NCBI RefSeq assembly: GCF_000715505.1
Contig: NZ_JHEH01000008.1
Location: 62,001 to 126,000 of the forward strand
Source: Thioclava dalianensis
GTDB taxonomy: Bacteria > Pseudomonadota > Alphaproteobacteria > Rhodobacterales > Rhodobacteraceae
DNA: 64,000 nucleotides
Reading direction: 5' to 3'
The notes under the pieces were generated by a model, which did no database searches, was not told where the DNA came from, and was given only the letters and a program-made list of their open reading frames with translations. The translations under genes and the position numbers were made by a program. Position 1 is the first letter of the stretch; every line of letters begins with the position of its first letter. Below, piece after piece: positions 46,172 through 55,930 of the stretch.

Positions 46172-47683
46172 TCACGCCGGGGGTGCTGCTTTGCGGCGTT
46201 TGGCCAAAAGCTTCTGGGAAAGCTGGACGATTTCGGTCTCGGCGCCCTCCTTGCGACCGCGCAGGCGCCAGATCACCCAGAGCGTGGCGATATAGGCAAG
46301 CGCGCCGAGCAGGATCAGACCGACAAGCCGGGCGGTCTCGGCGATCCAATTTGGCTGAACCGAGACGAGCAAGCCCAGACCAAAGACCATGAGCGCCATC
46401 ACCACCACGCCTGCCAATGGCCGGATGACAAAGCTCAGATGCCCCTTGAGCCCCACATCGGTGATCTTTCCGACCAGCGACATGTTCAGCACGACATTGG
46501 CGAATGTGGCCAGCGCATTGCCGATCAAGCCGCCGATCAGCATGCCATAGGCGCTTTGGGAGCCAAGATAGATCCCCGCCAGCATCAGCGGCCAGCGGAT
46601 CACGAAGGCGCGGATGTCGCGATAAAACAGCGCCTTGGTGTTGCCCGTGGCCATGGCAATCGGCTGGATCGCGGCGGTGGCCTGCATCGCGACCGAGATT
46701 GCCTGCAGCTGAATAACCGGGATCGCGGCCTCCCATTTCGCGCCAAGCACCAGATAGACAAGGTCATGGGCCACCACCGCAAGCCCGAAGGCGAAGGGGA
46801 AAATCCACGAACAGGCCACGCCCTGCGCGCGGATATAGGCCGATCTGAGCTGATCCTTGTTGTTTTTGAATCGCGAGAAGGCGGGGAAGAACGTGTCTTG
46901 GACCGGTTGGGCGAGCTGGCCGATCACCACGCCCGTCACGCGAATGCCGAAGCTGTACTGTCCCAGCAATCCCGTCGGCAGCACGGCGCCGAAGACGAGC
47001 GGGTTGGCGCGCCAGTTGATCGCCTGAATCCATGTGCCAAAGGTGATCCAGATCGAGAATGAGAGGATCTCGCGACAGCGGCTGAAGGTTACACGCGGAC
47101 GGTAGGGATAGAGCAGAAACGAGATCACCACCCGCGCCATATCCGAGACGACCGCGCCGAATACCAGCGCCCAATAGGAGCGAAACACGATGGCCAGAAC
47201 GAGCGCCACGATGAAGCCGGCTGCCTTCTCACCCACCTTCAGAAGGAAGGCCTGATGGAAGACCAACTCACGCTGGAAAATCGCCAGTTTCGGGTTGATA
47301 AAGCCGCTGAAGGCAACCGAGGCGGCCATTACCAGCAAGATATCCTGTAGCCGGATATCGCCGTAAAACATCGCCACCGGATAGGACAGCGCTGCAATTA
47401 AGCCGCCCAGGATAAGCGAGCGCAGCACAGACATGCTCCAGACCGTGTCGAAATGCGCCTCGCTCGGATCGTCATGCTGTACCAGCGCCTCAGAGAGCGG
47501 CATTTCGGCAATCGAGGTCAGGATCATCATGAAGGCCACGCAGATTGCCACGAGGCCGAAATCTTCCGGCATCAACAGCCGGGCCATGATGATGGTGCTG
47601 ATAAAGCCGAGCGAATTGGCGATGATACTGCCAAAGGCAATCCATGCCGCCCCTTTCAAAAGCCGCGACCGGGTCTCGCTCAT
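46172..47683 (-). CDS. Lipopolysaccharide/O-unit flippase, MOP superfamily (Wzx/WzxC-like)
   Basis: Inner-membrane transporter that moves lipid-linked glycans to the periplasmic side. The 503 residues are mostly hydrophobic with about 12-14 predicted helices; the N-terminus LLKGAAWIAFGSIIANSLGF and MARLLMPEDFGLVAI are typical. The start at 47683 has AAGGAACAG upstream; a longer frame to 47878 has no membrane-protein similarity. It lies between two sulfotransferase genes, in the same direction. Confidence 0.92.
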   Translation of the reverse strand: MSETRSRLLKGAAWIAFGSIIANSLGFISTIIMARLLMPEDFGLVAICVAFMMILTSIAEMPLSEALVQHDDPSEAHFDTVWSMSVLRSLILGGLIAALSYPVAMFYGDIRLQDILLVMAASVAFSGFINPKLAIFQRELVFHQAFLLKVGEKAAGFIVALVLAIVFRSYWALVFGAVVSDMARVVISFLLYPYRPRVTFSRCREILSFSIWITFGTWIQAINWRANPLVFGAVLPTGLLGQYSFGIRVTGVVIGQLAQPVQDTFFPAFSRFKNNKDQLRSAYIRAQGVACSWIFPFAFGLAVVAHDLVYLVLGAKWEAAIPVIQLQAISVAMQATAAIQPIAMATGNTKALFYRDIRAFVIRWPLMLAGIYLGSQSAYGMLIGGLIGNALATFANVVLNMSLVGKITDVGLKGHLSFVIRPLAGVVVMALMVFGLGLLVSVQPNWIAETARLVGLILLGALAYIATLWVIWRLRGRKEGAETEIVQLSQKLLAKRRKAAPPA

Positions 47684-47744
47684 CGGGTCTGTTCCTTGCT
47701 CAATTGCGCGCAGTCCTGTCGTGGCTTTGGGCAGGGGGCGCCCC

Positions 47745-48647
47745 TCAGCCCAAAAATATGATGTCCTCGCGGGCGGCGATCTGCGCGAGATCGTCGCGGT
47801 AGATCGCAGCCAGCCGTGCGCGCTCGTCCTCGGGCCATGGCGCGAACCGGTCAGCGCGATCGCGCATCGGGTGGGCATGTTCCAGCGCCTGCATCCGGAA
47901 GACGCGCTCGGCGATGCTCAGATTGACCGGGCTGGAGGCCATCTTGCGGATCGCGGTGTCCGAGGCGCTGGCGCGGACCTCGGGGGCGTCAAGCGGCGCG
48001 AGGGTCTCTGCCGCATTCCCGCAAAGTGCCGCGAGGATCTGGGGCTCGGTCGTGCGAAAGCTCTCATAGCTCCAAACGGTGATCCGGGCGTCCGGAAAAA
48101 CCGCACGGATCGCGTCGATCACACCGGGCCATTTGCCCGCCGGGTCGCTGTGCCAGGCCATGAAGACCTCGGGCGAGGGCATGGGCCAGAACCGCAAAGC
48201 CTCGCCATACATCGAGGCCAGAAACTCGGGGTAGGCGCGCAGGCATAAAAAGATCTCGACGGGTCGGTCGGGCAGGGTTGCCGCCAGCACGCTGAGCCGG
48301 TCGCGCGCCTCCGGGTAGAAGCCGCCCTCGATGAAGGCATTGCACTCGCCGATGAAATTCTCCTCCGAGAGGATCACCGGCGCGTCGATTTCAAACCACT
48401 CCTCCATCTGAGCGGTGAATGTATCGCGGCCCTCGCGCTGCCGCAAAAGTCGGCGCAGCGCAGAGCGAGACTGTTGGGTCTTGTGACGCTCGAAGGCGCC
48501 TTTGAAGACCGGGCGCACGTCCTCTGTCGGCCAATAGGCAATCCCGGCATCGGCCAAATGTTTGCGATTGCTGTTGAGCCGGTGCTGTAGATAGGTCGTC
48601 GCGGTCTTATGGGCACCAAGGTGCAGTCGAATGACGGGATCGGTCAC
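47745..48647 (-). CDS. Sulfotransferase-like protein
   Basis: A 300-residue P-loop protein. IRLHLGAHKTATTYLQHRL near the N-terminus matches the sulfotransferase phosphosulfate-binding loop in the 'HLGAHKTATT' variant common in marine alphaproteobacteria. The GTG at 48647 is chosen because TGGAGACTGTGAT precedes it and the motif sits at once after it; an ATG at 48720 would add 24 residues without a ribosome site. It is the first gene of the minus-strand glycan group and is divergent from a GT2 gene. Confidence 0.82.
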   Translation of the reverse strand: MTDPVIRLHLGAHKTATTYLQHRLNSNRKHLADAGIAYWPTEDVRPVFKGAFERHKTQQSRSALRRLLRQREGRDTFTAQMEEWFEIDAPVILSEENFIGECNAFIEGGFYPEARDRLSVLAATLPDRPVEIFLCLRAYPEFLASMYGEALRFWPMPSPEVFMAWHSDPAGKWPGVIDAIRAVFPDARITVWSYESFRTTEPQILAALCGNAAETLAPLDAPEVRASASDTAIRKMASSPVNLSIAERVFRMQALEHAHPMRDRADRFAPWPEDERARLAAIYRDDLAQIAAREDIIFLG

Positions 48648-48927
48648 ATCACAGTCTCCAAACTGGCCGCAGGGGGAGGGCGGCGGCCCGTCGCAATCGA
48701 GGAGCGTAGAGAGAGGCATTTGTAAACTCAAGCACGCAATCGCTCCTATGCGCGAGAAATTGCTGCACTGCGGCGTCACGGGCCCCACACAGGCTTGCGC
48801 AATCGCGTGGGGCAGGTAACGTTGCATGTGAAGGCGGCACATTGCCCGATTCCTGAGCTGTAAGCCGGGCGCTCTTTGGGGGGAGAGCGGCGCTCATTGA
48901 CGTAGCGATCTGTAGCGAGATGACATC

Positions 48928-49809
48928 ATGGCCCTCTCTGACGCGCCCGCCAATGCCACAGAGCCTGCGCCGCTCGCGGAGGCATCGACCTCCGATCTCC
49001 CACGCTATGCGGCGCTGATCCGGGCCTATGACTGCGCGCCGGTCCTGCGCTATGCGATCCAGAAGCTGCAAAGCCAGACCCATCCGCCCGCCGAGATCCT
49101 GATTGTGGATTCCTCGAACAATCCCGAGACTTCTGCGAAGTTTGCAGCGCTCGGCGCGCGGGTCGTGCTTTACCCCGACGAGCCGTTCAACTATTCCAAG
49201 GCGATCAATGTGGGCGTCGCGGCCAATCCCCATCCCTATACGTTCATCATCAGCAGCCATGTGCTGTTGGATGATCCGGGAATGATCGCGGCCGGGTTTG
49301 AGGCGCTGCGGGCGCGGGCGCTCGAAATCGTCTATTGGGGCCCGCGCCCGTTTTCAGAGCCCGAGGCCATCCTAACCGAGATCGACACGCGGCGCTTTAA
49401 CGGAGGCAACGGTCTGTCCAACAGCGCGGCCATGGTGCCCACTCAGCTGTTGCGCGCGCGCGTCTTCCGCCCCGAAGTGTTCTCCGCCGAAGATCAGGAA
49501 TGGAGCCGCTACTATTTCTCGCATGTCGGCAAAGCGATGTTGCGGGTGGAAAGCCCGAAGTTTTTCTACCTCAATCCCAATCATGGGATGAACTGGAGCA
49601 TGGCGAAAGTGCTCAATGAGGAGCTGGCGATCGGTCATTTCGTCAATCGCCGCCTGATCATGCCCGACCGGATCGCCGCGCGGTTCTTGCGCGGGATTCT
49701 GGCCACTCTGCGCCGCAGGCCCGACCGGGCGCGGCTGCATTTCGGCGTGGCGCGCGATCTCTTCTGGGCCAATTTCCGTCAGCCCACACGCAATTCACGA
49801 TATTTCTGA
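48928..49809 (+). CDS. Glycosyltransferase family 2 protein
   Basis: A 293-residue GT-A fold transferase: N-terminal strand PRYAALIRAYDCAPVLRYAI, nucleotide-binding ILIVDSSNNPETSA, NYSKAINVGV, and an acceptor-side SAEDQEW motif. A proline/alanine-rich 20-residue extension precedes the domain. Sugar and acceptor unknown. It is followed by a GT8 gene 35 bases downstream. Confidence 0.9.
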   Translation: MALSDAPANATEPAPLAEASTSDLPRYAALIRAYDCAPVLRYAIQKLQSQTHPPAEILIVDSSNNPETSAKFAALGARVVLYPDEPFNYSKAINVGVAANPHPYTFIISSHVLLDDPGMIAAGFEALRARALEIVYWGPRPFSEPEAILTEIDTRRFNGGNGLSNSAAMVPTQLLRARVFRPEVFSAEDQEWSRYYFSHVGKAMLRVESPKFFYLNPNHGMNWSMAKVLNEELAIGHFVNRRLIMPDRIAARFLRGILATLRRRPDRARLHFGVARDLFWANFRQPTRNSRYF

Positions 49810-49844
49810 GCGGCCCTTACGGGGCACGCCTGACTGGGGGCTTG

Positions 49845-50789
49845 ATGAGCACGACCGAGCAGATCACGCCGTCCGACAGCGGCACGCCACCGGATCCCGA
49901 TTGTATCGACGTGATCTGCGTCACCGATGCCAATTACGCCCCGCATTTTGCGGCACTCGCCAAGTCGATTGAGCAGACCAAGGGCCCGGAGCGCGTGCGG
50001 GTGCATGTCATTCTCGACACGGTGGAGCAGACGTTGGCCGATCAGCTTGTGGCCTCGGCGCCCGGGCTTGAGATCAAGACCTATCTGATCACCGAGCATC
50101 GCGCACTTGCGCTACCACCGCTGTTGCAGATCAGCCGGGCCACCTATCTGCGCCTGATCATGGAGGAAATCCTTGATCCGGCGCTCAAACGAGTGATCTA
50201 TCTCGATATCGACATGATCGTGACGGGCAGCCTGCGCGCTTTGTGGCTCAGTGATCTTGAGGGGCGGCCCTGTGCTGCGGTGTGCGATCCGGGCATGGAA
50301 CCGGCGGTCTTCGCGCAGCGCTTTGGGTTGAGCGGCGCGCATCCTTATCTCAACGCGGGCATGCTGTTGATCGATCTGGAAGCGGCCCGCCGCACCGGAT
50401 TTCTGACGTGCGCGCTCGAACATCTTTTGGAAGGCGCACATGACTTTGAATTCGCCGATCAGGATGCGTTGAACCTTGTGCTCTGGGGCAATTGGACCGC
50501 GCTTTCGCCGATCTGGAATTATCAGCGCAAGTTCCTCTATGACGATTTTCCCTATGAGCCCGGTGCCAGCGGGGCCGGGGCTGCCCCTCGGATCGTGCAT
50601 TTCACCGAAAGCGCCAAGCCGTGGCAGGCGGGCGAATGGCACCCTTTGGCGTGGCTGTATTGGAAATACCTGCGCATGACGCCGTTTGCGGCCCAGATCA
50701 TGGCGCGCGAAAGGGTGGGGCGGATGCGGCTTGCGAAATTCTGGCTGAAATATCGGCTCAAAGGCGGCACGGCAGGCGGTTTAAGCTGA
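49845..50789 (+). CDS. Glycosyltransferase family 8 protein
   Basis: A 314-residue retaining glycosyltransferase related to LPS galactosyl/glucosyltransferases. It has VICVTDANYAPH at the N-terminus, the metal-binding DxD (Asp121, Asp123) in YLDIDMIVTG, LNAGMLLIDLEAARR and FADQDALNLVL. ATG 49845 is preferred over a TTG three bases earlier. It likely builds the same glycan as the preceding GT2. Confidence 0.93.
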   Translation: MSTTEQITPSDSGTPPDPDCIDVICVTDANYAPHFAALAKSIEQTKGPERVRVHVILDTVEQTLADQLVASAPGLEIKTYLITEHRALALPPLLQISRATYLRLIMEEILDPALKRVIYLDIDMIVTGSLRALWLSDLEGRPCAAVCDPGMEPAVFAQRFGLSGAHPYLNAGMLLIDLEAARRTGFLTCALEHLLEGAHDFEFADQDALNLVLWGNWTALSPIWNYQRKFLYDDFPYEPGASGAGAAPRIVHFTESAKPWQAGEWHPLAWLYWKYLRMTPFAAQIMARERVGRMRLAKFWLKYRLKGGTAGGLS

Positions 50790-50870
50790 GAGCAGCGCTT
50801 TTGCGGGCCGACGCCCAATAAGGGCGCCCGAGCCGCAGCGGATCGCTCCGCCGCGACGGGGGAGATGCTC

Positions 50871-51773
50871 CTATTGTGCCGCAGGGGTCCCGTAGTCCAT
50901 CGCTGCCAGATCGCTTAAAAGGTCCGGCCCCTGCGGGGTCCAGCCCAGCTCGGCGCGGGTGCGGGCAGAGCTTGCCGGCATGTCGATCCCCACAATGCCA
51001 GCCATCCAGCCGAAATGGGCGTCGATGTCCTCGGGGGCGAGCTTGATGAGCGGCAGGTTCAGGCGCTCGGCTATGACCTCGGCGATATCGCATATGCGCA
51101 CGCCTTCCTCAGCGACGGCGTGGTAGCGTGCGCCGGGGACGCCACGGTCGAATGCCATCGCGTAAAGCGCTGCGACATCGTCGACATGGGCTGCTGCCCA
51201 TCGGTTCATCCCATCGCCCGGCATCGCCACCGCGCCTTGCTGACGCGCGATTTCGATATAGGGCGAGATCAGCCCCTGCCGCTGCGTGTCATGGACTTGC
51301 GGCAACCGCATCACTGCGACGTTCACGCCCGCGTCCAGCAAACGGTTGGCCACAACCTCGGATATCACCCGCGGGATCGGATAGTGCAGGTCGGTGACGT
51401 CCTCGCGCGCAGGCGTGCCGTCGCCAGGATCGCCAATGCCGGTTCCGGAGGTGATCAGAAGCGGTCGGTCCGACCCTTTGAGCGCGTCCCCCAGCGCCTG
51501 CAAAACGCGCCCGTCCTTTTCGCAATTGGCCACGAAATTCTCGAAATTATGGTCAAAGGCCGTGTGGATCACCGCATCGGCCCGCTCAGCGCCTGCCGCG
51601 ACGCTCGCCGGGTCTTCAAGCGTCGCCATATGCACCTCGGCCCCTGCGGCGCGCAAAGCGGCAGCGCCCGTCTCGGAGCGCGTCATGCCGATCACCTGAT
51701 GCCCACGCGCCTGCAATTCGGGCACGATCCGCGCGCCGATGAAGCCGGTCGCTCCTGTCAGAAATACACGCAT
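50871..51773 (-). CDS. NAD(P)-dependent SDR family oxidoreductase (NAD-epimerase-like)
   Basis: A 300-residue extended short-chain dehydrogenase with the dinucleotide motif GATGFIG (7-13). It lacks a clear YxxxK in the usual place, so it may belong to the atypical SDRs that bind cofactor with altered chemistry. It is divergent from an MmyB-type regulator gene, a common pairing in which the regulator controls the dehydrogenase. Confidence 0.85.
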   Translation of the reverse strand: MRVFLTGATGFIGARIVPELQARGHQVIGMTRSETGAAALRAAGAEVHMATLEDPASVAAGAERADAVIHTAFDHNFENFVANCEKDGRVLQALGDALKGSDRPLLITSGTGIGDPGDGTPAREDVTDLHYPIPRVISEVVANRLLDAGVNVAVMRLPQVHDTQRQGLISPYIEIARQQGAVAMPGDGMNRWAAAHVDDVAALYAMAFDRGVPGARYHAVAEEGVRICDIAEVIAERLNLPLIKLAPEDIDAHFGWMAGIVGIDMPASSARTRAELGWTPQGPDLLSDLAAMDYGTPAAQ

Positions 51774-51826
51774 CTTTCATCTCCTTGGTTGCGATGCGGC
51801 GGAAGATGGCGCAGTTTCTATCCTGT

Positions 51827-51842
51827 TAAAGTAGTGACTTTA
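51827..51842. promoter_or_regulatory. Palindromic operator candidate between SDR and MmyB-type regulator
   Basis: TAAAGT-AGTG-ACTTTA is a perfect dyad with 6-bp arms that covers the -35 region of the regulator promoter. It is a good candidate for autoregulation by the neighbouring HTH protein. Confidence 0.5.
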
Positions 51843-51848
51843 TCGGGG

Positions 51849-51854
51849 TATAAT
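51849..51854 (+). promoter_or_regulatory. TATAAT -10 element overlapping the annotated regulator start
   Basis: A consensus TATAAT lies 8 bases before the ATG at 51862 and overlaps the earlier in-frame ATG at 51853. Transcription from it would begin at about 51861-51862, giving a leaderless mRNA. Confidence 0.5.
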
Positions 51855-51861
51855 GGATAAC

Positions 51862-52767
51862 ATGAAAACCACCGTTCCTGCCGAGAACCCGCTTGGCACC
51901 TTTTTGCGCGACCGGCGCACGCAGCTCGATCCGGCGAGTTTCGGCTTTGCCGGGGGGCGGCGGCGCACGCCGGGACTGCGCCGTGAAGAGGTGGCACTGC
52001 GCGCCAATATCAGCCCGACATGGTACACATGGCTTGAGCAGGGGCGCGGTGGCGCGCCCTCGGCCGATGTTCTGGACCGGATCGCGCGCGGGCTGATGTT
52101 GACCGAGGCGGAGCGCCAGCACCTGCATATCCTCACCTTCGGCCACCCGCCGGAGAGCCATTACCGTGCGGATGCCGCGATCACGACGCGGCTTCAGGCG
52201 GTGCTCGACTCGATCCCCTACAGCCCCGCGATGATCATCTCGGCGACGTGGGACGTTCTGGCGTGGAACCGCGCGGCGGCGTTGCTGATGACTGATTTCG
52301 CGCAATTGCCTGAGGAGCGGCGCAACGTGTTGCGGCTGATCTTTACCAATTCAGAGGTACGAGCCCGCCAGCCGGAATGGCGTGACCTCGCGCGCGCTCT
52401 GGTCGGGTCTTTTCGCGCCGATGTCGCCCGTGCGGGTGCAACCGCCGAAGTCACCCAGCTGGTCACGGAACTCTCGCAGGCGAGTGCCGAATTCGCGGCA
52501 CTCTGGCAGGCGAATGAGGTTGGCGGTCACGAAGACGGGGTGAAGCGGCTGCAACACGCGCGGCTTGGCCTGATCGAGCTGGACTTCGCGACCTTCTCGG
52601 TGCGCAGCCGCCCGGATCTGACGATGATGGTCTACACGCCCGCCAGCCCAGAGGTCGCGACCCGCGTGCGCGCTTATATCGACGCGGCCCCAGAGCCTTC
52701 TGCGCAAGATCACTCACGCAGCGACAGTGATCCTCTTGCTTTGGAGCGCAACGAGGCTGGCACCTGA
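51862..52767 (+). CDS. Helix-turn-helix regulator with MmyB-like ligand-binding domain
   Basis: XRE-family repressor/activator, 301 residues from ATG 51862. The HTH is in PGLRREEVALRANISPTWYTWLEQG. The MmyB-like (PAS-type) ligand domain follows from ~105 (YSPAMIISATWDVLAWNRAA, NVLRLIFTNSEVR), which in some relatives binds fatty acids. The ATG at 51853 is the longest start but lies in a TATAAT box, so 51862 is preferred. Likely controls the divergent SDR gene. Confidence 0.88.
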   Translation: MKTTVPAENPLGTFLRDRRTQLDPASFGFAGGRRRTPGLRREEVALRANISPTWYTWLEQGRGGAPSADVLDRIARGLMLTEAERQHLHILTFGHPPESHYRADAAITTRLQAVLDSIPYSPAMIISATWDVLAWNRAAALLMTDFAQLPEERRNVLRLIFTNSEVRARQPEWRDLARALVGSFRADVARAGATAEVTQLVTELSQASAEFAALWQANEVGGHEDGVKRLQHARLGLIELDFATFSVRSRPDLTMMVYTPASPEVATRVRAYIDAAPEPSAQDHSRSDSDPLALERNEAGT

Positions 52768-52813
52768 GGCGGGCGATGTCCCGTCAGGTGTCAGCCCTTG
52801 GCCTGATGCTAGA

Positions 52814-54379
52814 TCACTCCCACTCGATCGTGCCGGGCGGCTTGGAGGTGATGTCGTAGGTGACCCGGTTGATCCCCTTCACCTCATTGATGATCCGCGT
52901 TGCGGTCTCGCCCAGAAACTCGTGGCTGAACGGATAATAATCGGCGGTCATCCCATCAACGCTCGTCACCGCGCGCAGCGCGCAGGCGAAGTCATAGGTG
53001 CGACCGTCGCCCATCACACCCACCGTGCGGACCGGCAGGATCGCGACAAAGGCCTGCCAGATCTCGTCATAGAGGCCGTGCTTGCGGATCTGATCGATAT
53101 AGACCGCATCGGCCTTGCGCAGGATTTCCAGCTTTTCGCGGGTGATCTCGCCGGGGCAGCGGATCGCGAGGCCGGGGCCGGGGAAGGGGTGGCGACCGAT
53201 GAAGCTGGCAGGCAGGCCCAGCTCGTGACCGAGCGTGCGCACTTCGTCCTTGAACAGCCCGCGCAGCGGCTCGACCAGTTTGAGCCCCATCTTCTCGGGC
53301 AGGCCGCCCACATTGTGGTGGCTTTTGATCGTGACCGAGGGGCCGCCGGAAAAGGACACGGATTCAATCACATCGGGGTAGAGCGTGCCCTGCGCAAGGA
53401 ATTGCGCGCCCTCGATCTGATCGGCATATTTCTGGAACACGTCGATGAACAGCCGCCCGATGATCTTGCGCTTGGTCTCGGGGTCGGAGACCCCCTCCAG
53501 CTCGCCCAGAAACAGATCGCTTTCATCGGCATGGATCAGGTTCAGATTGTAATTGTCGCGGAACATCTGCACGACCTGCTCGGCCTCGCCCAGACGCAAA
53601 AGCCCATGATCGACGAAGACGCAGGTGAGCTGATCGCCAATCGCCTCATGCAACAAAATGCCGGTGACCGAGCTGTCGACGCCGCCCGAAAGCGCGCAGA
53701 TCACATGGGAATCGCCCACCTGTTCGCGGATATTGGCGATCATCTCTTCGCGGTAGGCGGCCATCGTCCAGTCGCCGGTAAAGCCCGCATCGCGCACGAA
53801 ATTCTCGTAGAGCGTCGCGCCATTGGGCGTGTGATGCACCTCCGGGTGGAACTGCACGGCATAGAAGCGGCGCGACAGATCGGCGGTGATCGCGAAGGGG
53901 GCGCCGGGCGAGGTGCCAAACACCTCGAAGCCGGGCGCAAGGCGGCTCACGTGATCGCCGTGGCTCATCCAAGCCTGCTCGCGGCCCGTGCCGTCCATGA
54001 ACCAGCCATTGAGCAGATCGATCGGCGTCTCGGTCGGCTTGACCCAAGCGCGTCCGAATTCCGCAGTGTGGCTTTGTCCGGCCTCTACCAGCCCGCCCAG
54101 ATCTTGCATCATGACCTGCTGGCCATAGCAGATCCCGAGGATCGGCACGCCCAGCTCATAGGCCGATTTCGGCGGCCGGGGCGAACCCTCGCGCACGACC
54201 GAATCCGGGCCGCCCGAGAAGATGATCGCCTTCGGGGCGAACTCTGTCAGGAAGGCGTCGGTGACGTTCTGATAGGGGTGGATTTCGCAGTAGACATTGA
54301 GTTCACGCAGGCGGCGCGCGATCAGCTGCGTAACCTGAGACCCGAAATCGATGATGAGGAGGCGCTGGTGCTGTGTCAT
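52814..54379 (-). CDS. guaA: GMP synthase (glutamine-hydrolysing)
   Basis: Converts XMP to GMP using glutamine and ATP. The 521 residues have an N-terminal class I glutaminase (nucleophile Cys84 in [17 protein letters not shown]), the ATP pyrophosphatase P-loop [12 protein letters not shown], and the C-terminal dimerisation domain ending [19 protein letters not shown] terminal-E start at 54379 is well supported. Confidence 0.97.
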   Translation of the reverse strand: MTQHQRLLIIDFGSQVTQLIARRLRELNVYCEIHPYQNVTDAFLTEFAPKAIIFSGGPDSVVREGSPRPPKSAYELGVPILGICYGQQVMMQDLGGLVEAGQSHTAEFGRAWVKPTETPIDLLNGWFMDGTGREQAWMSHGDHVSRLAPGFEVFGTSPGAPFAITADLSRRFYAVQFHPEVHHTPNGATLYENFVRDAGFTGDWTMAAYREEMIANIREQVGDSHVICALSGGVDSSVTGILLHEAIGDQLTCVFVDHGLLRLGEAEQVVQMFRDNYNLNLIHADESDLFLGELEGVSDPETKRKIIGRLFIDVFQKYADQIEGAQFLAQGTLYPDVIESVSFSGGPSVTIKSHHNVGGLPEKMGLKLVEPLRGLFKDEVRTLGHELGLPASFIGRHPFPGPGLAIRCPGEITREKLEILRKADAVYIDQIRKHGLYDEIWQAFVAILPVRTVGVMGDGRTYDFACALRAVTSVDGMTADYYPFSHEFLGETATRIINEVKGINRVTYDITSKPPGTIEWE

Positions 54380-54433
54380 ATCTTGCCATTAGGACGGGAT
54401 TGTGAGGAAGGCAAGAGAGAGCTTATGCGCCGC

Positions 54434-54739
54434 TCAGCGTTTGTAGCATTGCGAGCGCGCGCCGAAGCCTGCGGGCGAGCAGACATAGCTGCCATTGCCC
54501 AAAGCGTGGGCTTGCGTGATGCGCGGTTTGGCGGTGTTTCTATGCGCCGAGGCCAGCCAGTCGAACCGCGCGCGGCCCTTGCCTGCCACCGATTTTGCGC
54601 TCGCTGTGCGGGCCGCGAGGCGTGCGGAGCTGAGGGTGAAGATCCCGCTTTGCTGGGCGAAGGAAGGTGTGGTGATCAGTGCGATGGACATGACCAAACC
54701 GGCCGCGCCTGCGCGTTTCAGTGCCTTGGAAACCGTCAT
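54434..54739 (-). CDS. Small secreted protein, unknown function
   Basis: A 101-residue protein with a clear signal peptide (ALKRAGAAGLVMSIALITTPSFAQ). The mature part is basic and ends with two cysteines (SYVCSPAGFGARSQCYKR) that could form a disulfide. No family recognised. It sits 54 bases downstream of the guaA start, same strand, so it would be transcribed before guaA. Confidence 0.7.
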   Translation of the reverse strand: MTVSKALKRAGAAGLVMSIALITTPSFAQQSGIFTLSSARLAARTASAKSVAGKGRARFDWLASAHRNTAKPRITQAHALGNGSYVCSPAGFGARSQCYKR

Positions 54740-54994
54740 TTTGCTCTGCCTTTCTCACGATCTTTGCCCCGTCTTGCCAAAGAGCAAGACATTGCCGCGC
54801 CGCGTTATGAGACGCAGGATTGATTGAGAAAAGGCTAAGGGTCAATAACGGCGCTTCCGCGACGGCAATCTGACCAAAGCGCGGCGCAAGCGCAAACAGC
54901 GCGCGCAAGAAAATTTTGCGCGCGCCCTCAGTGGTTTATGCCGGATTTGGCGTGTCGGCGGATTTTTGCCACTAACTGTGGTGGTACCCCGCCG

Positions 54995-55903
54995 TTACTC
55001 GAGCACCTGATTCTTGATGCGCCAGTCGGGCGTCCCGAACCCTTCGGGCCATGGGTAAACCTCGTTCTGGTTGAAATAGACCACACCCACGAGATTTGGG
55101 TATTGCGACTTTTCCTGCCGCACGCTGTCGCGCCATGTGTCGACATAGGCCTGATCGCCGACATAGCCCAGCTCGGCCACAACCACCGGCTTGCCGAAAC
55201 TGGCCGCACGGGTGTAGCGCGGCCCGAAGATCGTATCGAAGCTGCGATCCTCGCCGTATTTTGCCTGATCCCAGGCCTGCAGCCCAAAGACCGACAGCCC
55301 GACCAGATCGACATAGTCATCGCCCGGATAGTAGCGCTCCATTCCCGCGTCGCCCAGCGGCGACCACATCAGGGTGATCGCGGGCGCGGATTGTTTGCAC
55401 ATTCCGGTCATCCGCCGATAGGCCGAGATATAGTCTTCCGGCGCCCAGCCCGCCCAGATGAACTGGCCGCTGGTGTCGTCCATCTCCTGAGCAAAGCGCA
55501 GTGTGACGGGGCTTTTCAGGGTTCCCAACACATCGCAGACCGCGCGCATATTGGAGTCGTATTCGCCCCGCGCGATGCCGCGCCGCAAATATTGGGCGGA
55601 GTTGCGCTCCGAGCGCGACCAGGTCCAGGGCTCGAGCGTGACCAGAAGCGCGCGGTTGCGCTCAAGCGCATAGGCATCGGCATCTTGCAGGGAGGGCAGG
55701 TAGACATCCTCCCATGGCAAGAACAGATGCTCGATCACGACCGGAGATTTGTCCGAGAAATCCCCGTCCGGGTCATAGACCCCAAACGGGATTTCTCCCG
55801 GTGGCACGGCAACCGGGCCTGCATGTGCCGCAGACCCCGTGATTGCCAGCGCCAGCGCCGCGATCCCCCATCGCGACAAGGCCAGTTTTGCACGTCCCAA
55901 CAT
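54995..55903 (-). CDS. Secreted glycoside hydrolase, GH26-like
   Basis: A 302-residue exported enzyme. The signal peptide ends near SAAHAGP. The domain resembles GH26 (beta-mannanase/endo-glucanase/lichenase) with the acid at Glu140 in LRFAQEMDD and a nucleophile at Glu244 in VVVAELGYVG. It is the last gene of a polysaccharide operon with a cellulose-synthase-like enzyme, so it probably trims or releases the polymer in the periplasm (inference). Substrate cannot be assigned. Confidence 0.82.
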   Translation of the reverse strand: MLGRAKLALSRWGIAALALAITGSAAHAGPVAVPPGEIPFGVYDPDGDFSDKSPVVIEHLFLPWEDVYLPSLQDADAYALERNRALLVTLEPWTWSRSERNSAQYLRRGIARGEYDSNMRAVCDVLGTLKSPVTLRFAQEMDDTSGQFIWAGWAPEDYISAYRRMTGMCKQSAPAITLMWSPLGDAGMERYYPGDDYVDLVGLSVFGLQAWDQAKYGEDRSFDTIFGPRYTRAASFGKPVVVAELGYVGDQAYVDTWRDSVRQEKSQYPNLVGVVYFNQNEVYPWPEGFGTPDWRIKNQVLE

Positions 55904-55930
55904 TTTCCCCTCCCGTTGGTGTTCCGGCGA

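Noticed and set aside
52727-54823. Long plus-strand open frame (~698 codons) opposite guaA
   Set aside because: Antisense to guaA, which shows all catalytic motifs. No ribosome site or recognisable domain.
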